Shown: one piece after another, positions 5,120-5,467 of the stretch
Numbering within the stretch: the first letter of the stretch is position 1
Layout of the letters: every line of letters begins with the position of its first letter
Source: Rickettsia typhi
GTDB taxonomy: Bacteria; Pseudomonadota; Gammaproteobacteria; Burkholderiales; Burkholderiaceae_C
NCBI GenBank assembly: GCA_943325485.2
Contig: CALPPP020000102.1
Location: 1-5,467 of the forward strand
Reading direction: 5' to 3'
Length of the DNA stretch: 5,467 nt
Notes under the pieces: generated by a model
What the model was told of the DNA's origin: nothing
What the model saw: only the letters and a program-made list of their open reading frames with translations
The model's database searches: none
Program-made: the position numbers and the translations under genes

Positions 5120-5467
5120 GTGAATTTAGCGCTCACCATCGCCATTGACGGCGTGACCTATGCGTCATGGCTGTTCATCGTTGCACTCGGCTTAACGCTG
5201 GTGTTTGGCGTACTGAAAATTCTTAACATTGCCCATGGCAGTTTCTATGCTTTGGGCGCGTATGTGACCGCGACCTTGGTGTCCTTGGCGGCATCCTGGG
5301 CTTTGCCACCCGCCATGTCTTTTGTGGCGATGTTGCTGGCCGCGGTGTTGGTGGCGGTATTGGTCGCTCCTTTGACCGAGCGTGGCCTGTTGCGGTTTTT
5401 TTATGGCCGTGATGAGGTCTTGTTGGTGCTGGTCACCTACGCCATGTTTTTGATGATGGAAGACATA
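5120..5467 (+). CDS. LivH-type ABC transporter permease (3' truncated by the window end)
   Basis: The frame is open from GTG 5120 to the last base, giving 116 residues of a predicted inner-membrane permease of the branched-chain amino acid ABC family. The family hallmark GLTLVFGVLKILNIAHGSFY (24-43), followed by ALGAYV, is plain; it is followed by a hydrophobic stretch (about 66-86), TERGLLRFFYGRDE (86-99), and the start of another membrane segment (about 100-113). GTG 5120 is chosen because it lies 6 bases after the binding-protein stop and gives a normal LivH-like N-terminus (MNLALTIAIDGVTYASWLFI). I see no strong Shine-Dalgarno sequence, so translation may be coupled to the upstream gene. 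The partner permease (LivM-like) and ATPase genes (LivG/LivF-like) would be expected beyond the window. Confidence 0.9.
   Translation, partial: MNLALTIAIDGVTYASWLFIVALGLTLVFGVLKILNIAHGSFYALGAYVTATLVSLAASWALPPAMSFVAMLLAAVLVAVLVAPLTERGLLRFFYGRDEVLLVLVTYAMFLMMEDI

Overview
The window reads as a chromosomal, near-origin segment of a betaproteobacterium. The most likely group is Burkholderiales, probably a Comamonadaceae-like lineage such as Limnohabitans, Polaromonas or Rhodoferax. This assignment is inferred from gene order (mnmG, rsmG, a LysE-type exporter, parA, parB), moderately GC-rich coding sequence and protein flavour; it was not tested by a search. All genes are on the + strand and packed tightly.

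Layout: the 3' end of mnmG (1-592, beginning outside the window) overlaps rsmG (589-1236). A ~100-base gap (1237-1337) holds a parS site and a small perfect inverted repeat. It is followed by a LysE/RhtB-family exporter (1338-1952), parA (1955-2752) and parB (2767-3678), which are so close together that they look like one transcription unit. An 88-base gap (3679-3766) with a possible promoter separates these from a branched-chain-amino-acid-type ABC uptake system: a periplasmic binding protein (3767-5113) and the first 116 codons of a LivH-type permease (5120 to the window end).

The main non-genic signal is a cluster of three centromere-like parS sites sharing the 14-base core GTTTCACGTGAAAC at 74-87, 281-294 and 1257-1270. 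Two lie inside mnmG, where they encode the same pentapeptide VSRET, and one lies just upstream of the exporter-parA-parB unit. ParB (a CTP-dependent clamp that loads at parS) and ParA (the ATPase that moves ParB-DNA complexes) are encoded within 1.5 kb of the sites, so this is a complete chromosome-segregation locus. mnmG and rsmG supply tRNA wobble-uridine modification and 16S rRNA G527 methylation. The ABC transporter appears to be an independent nutrient-uptake module placed after parB.

I found no rRNA, tRNA, CRISPR, insertion sequence or canonical terminator. I see no clearly undescribed system. The most interesting items are the parS sites embedded in coding sequence, the inverted repeat beside the third parS, and the exporter gene inserted two bases ahead of parA.
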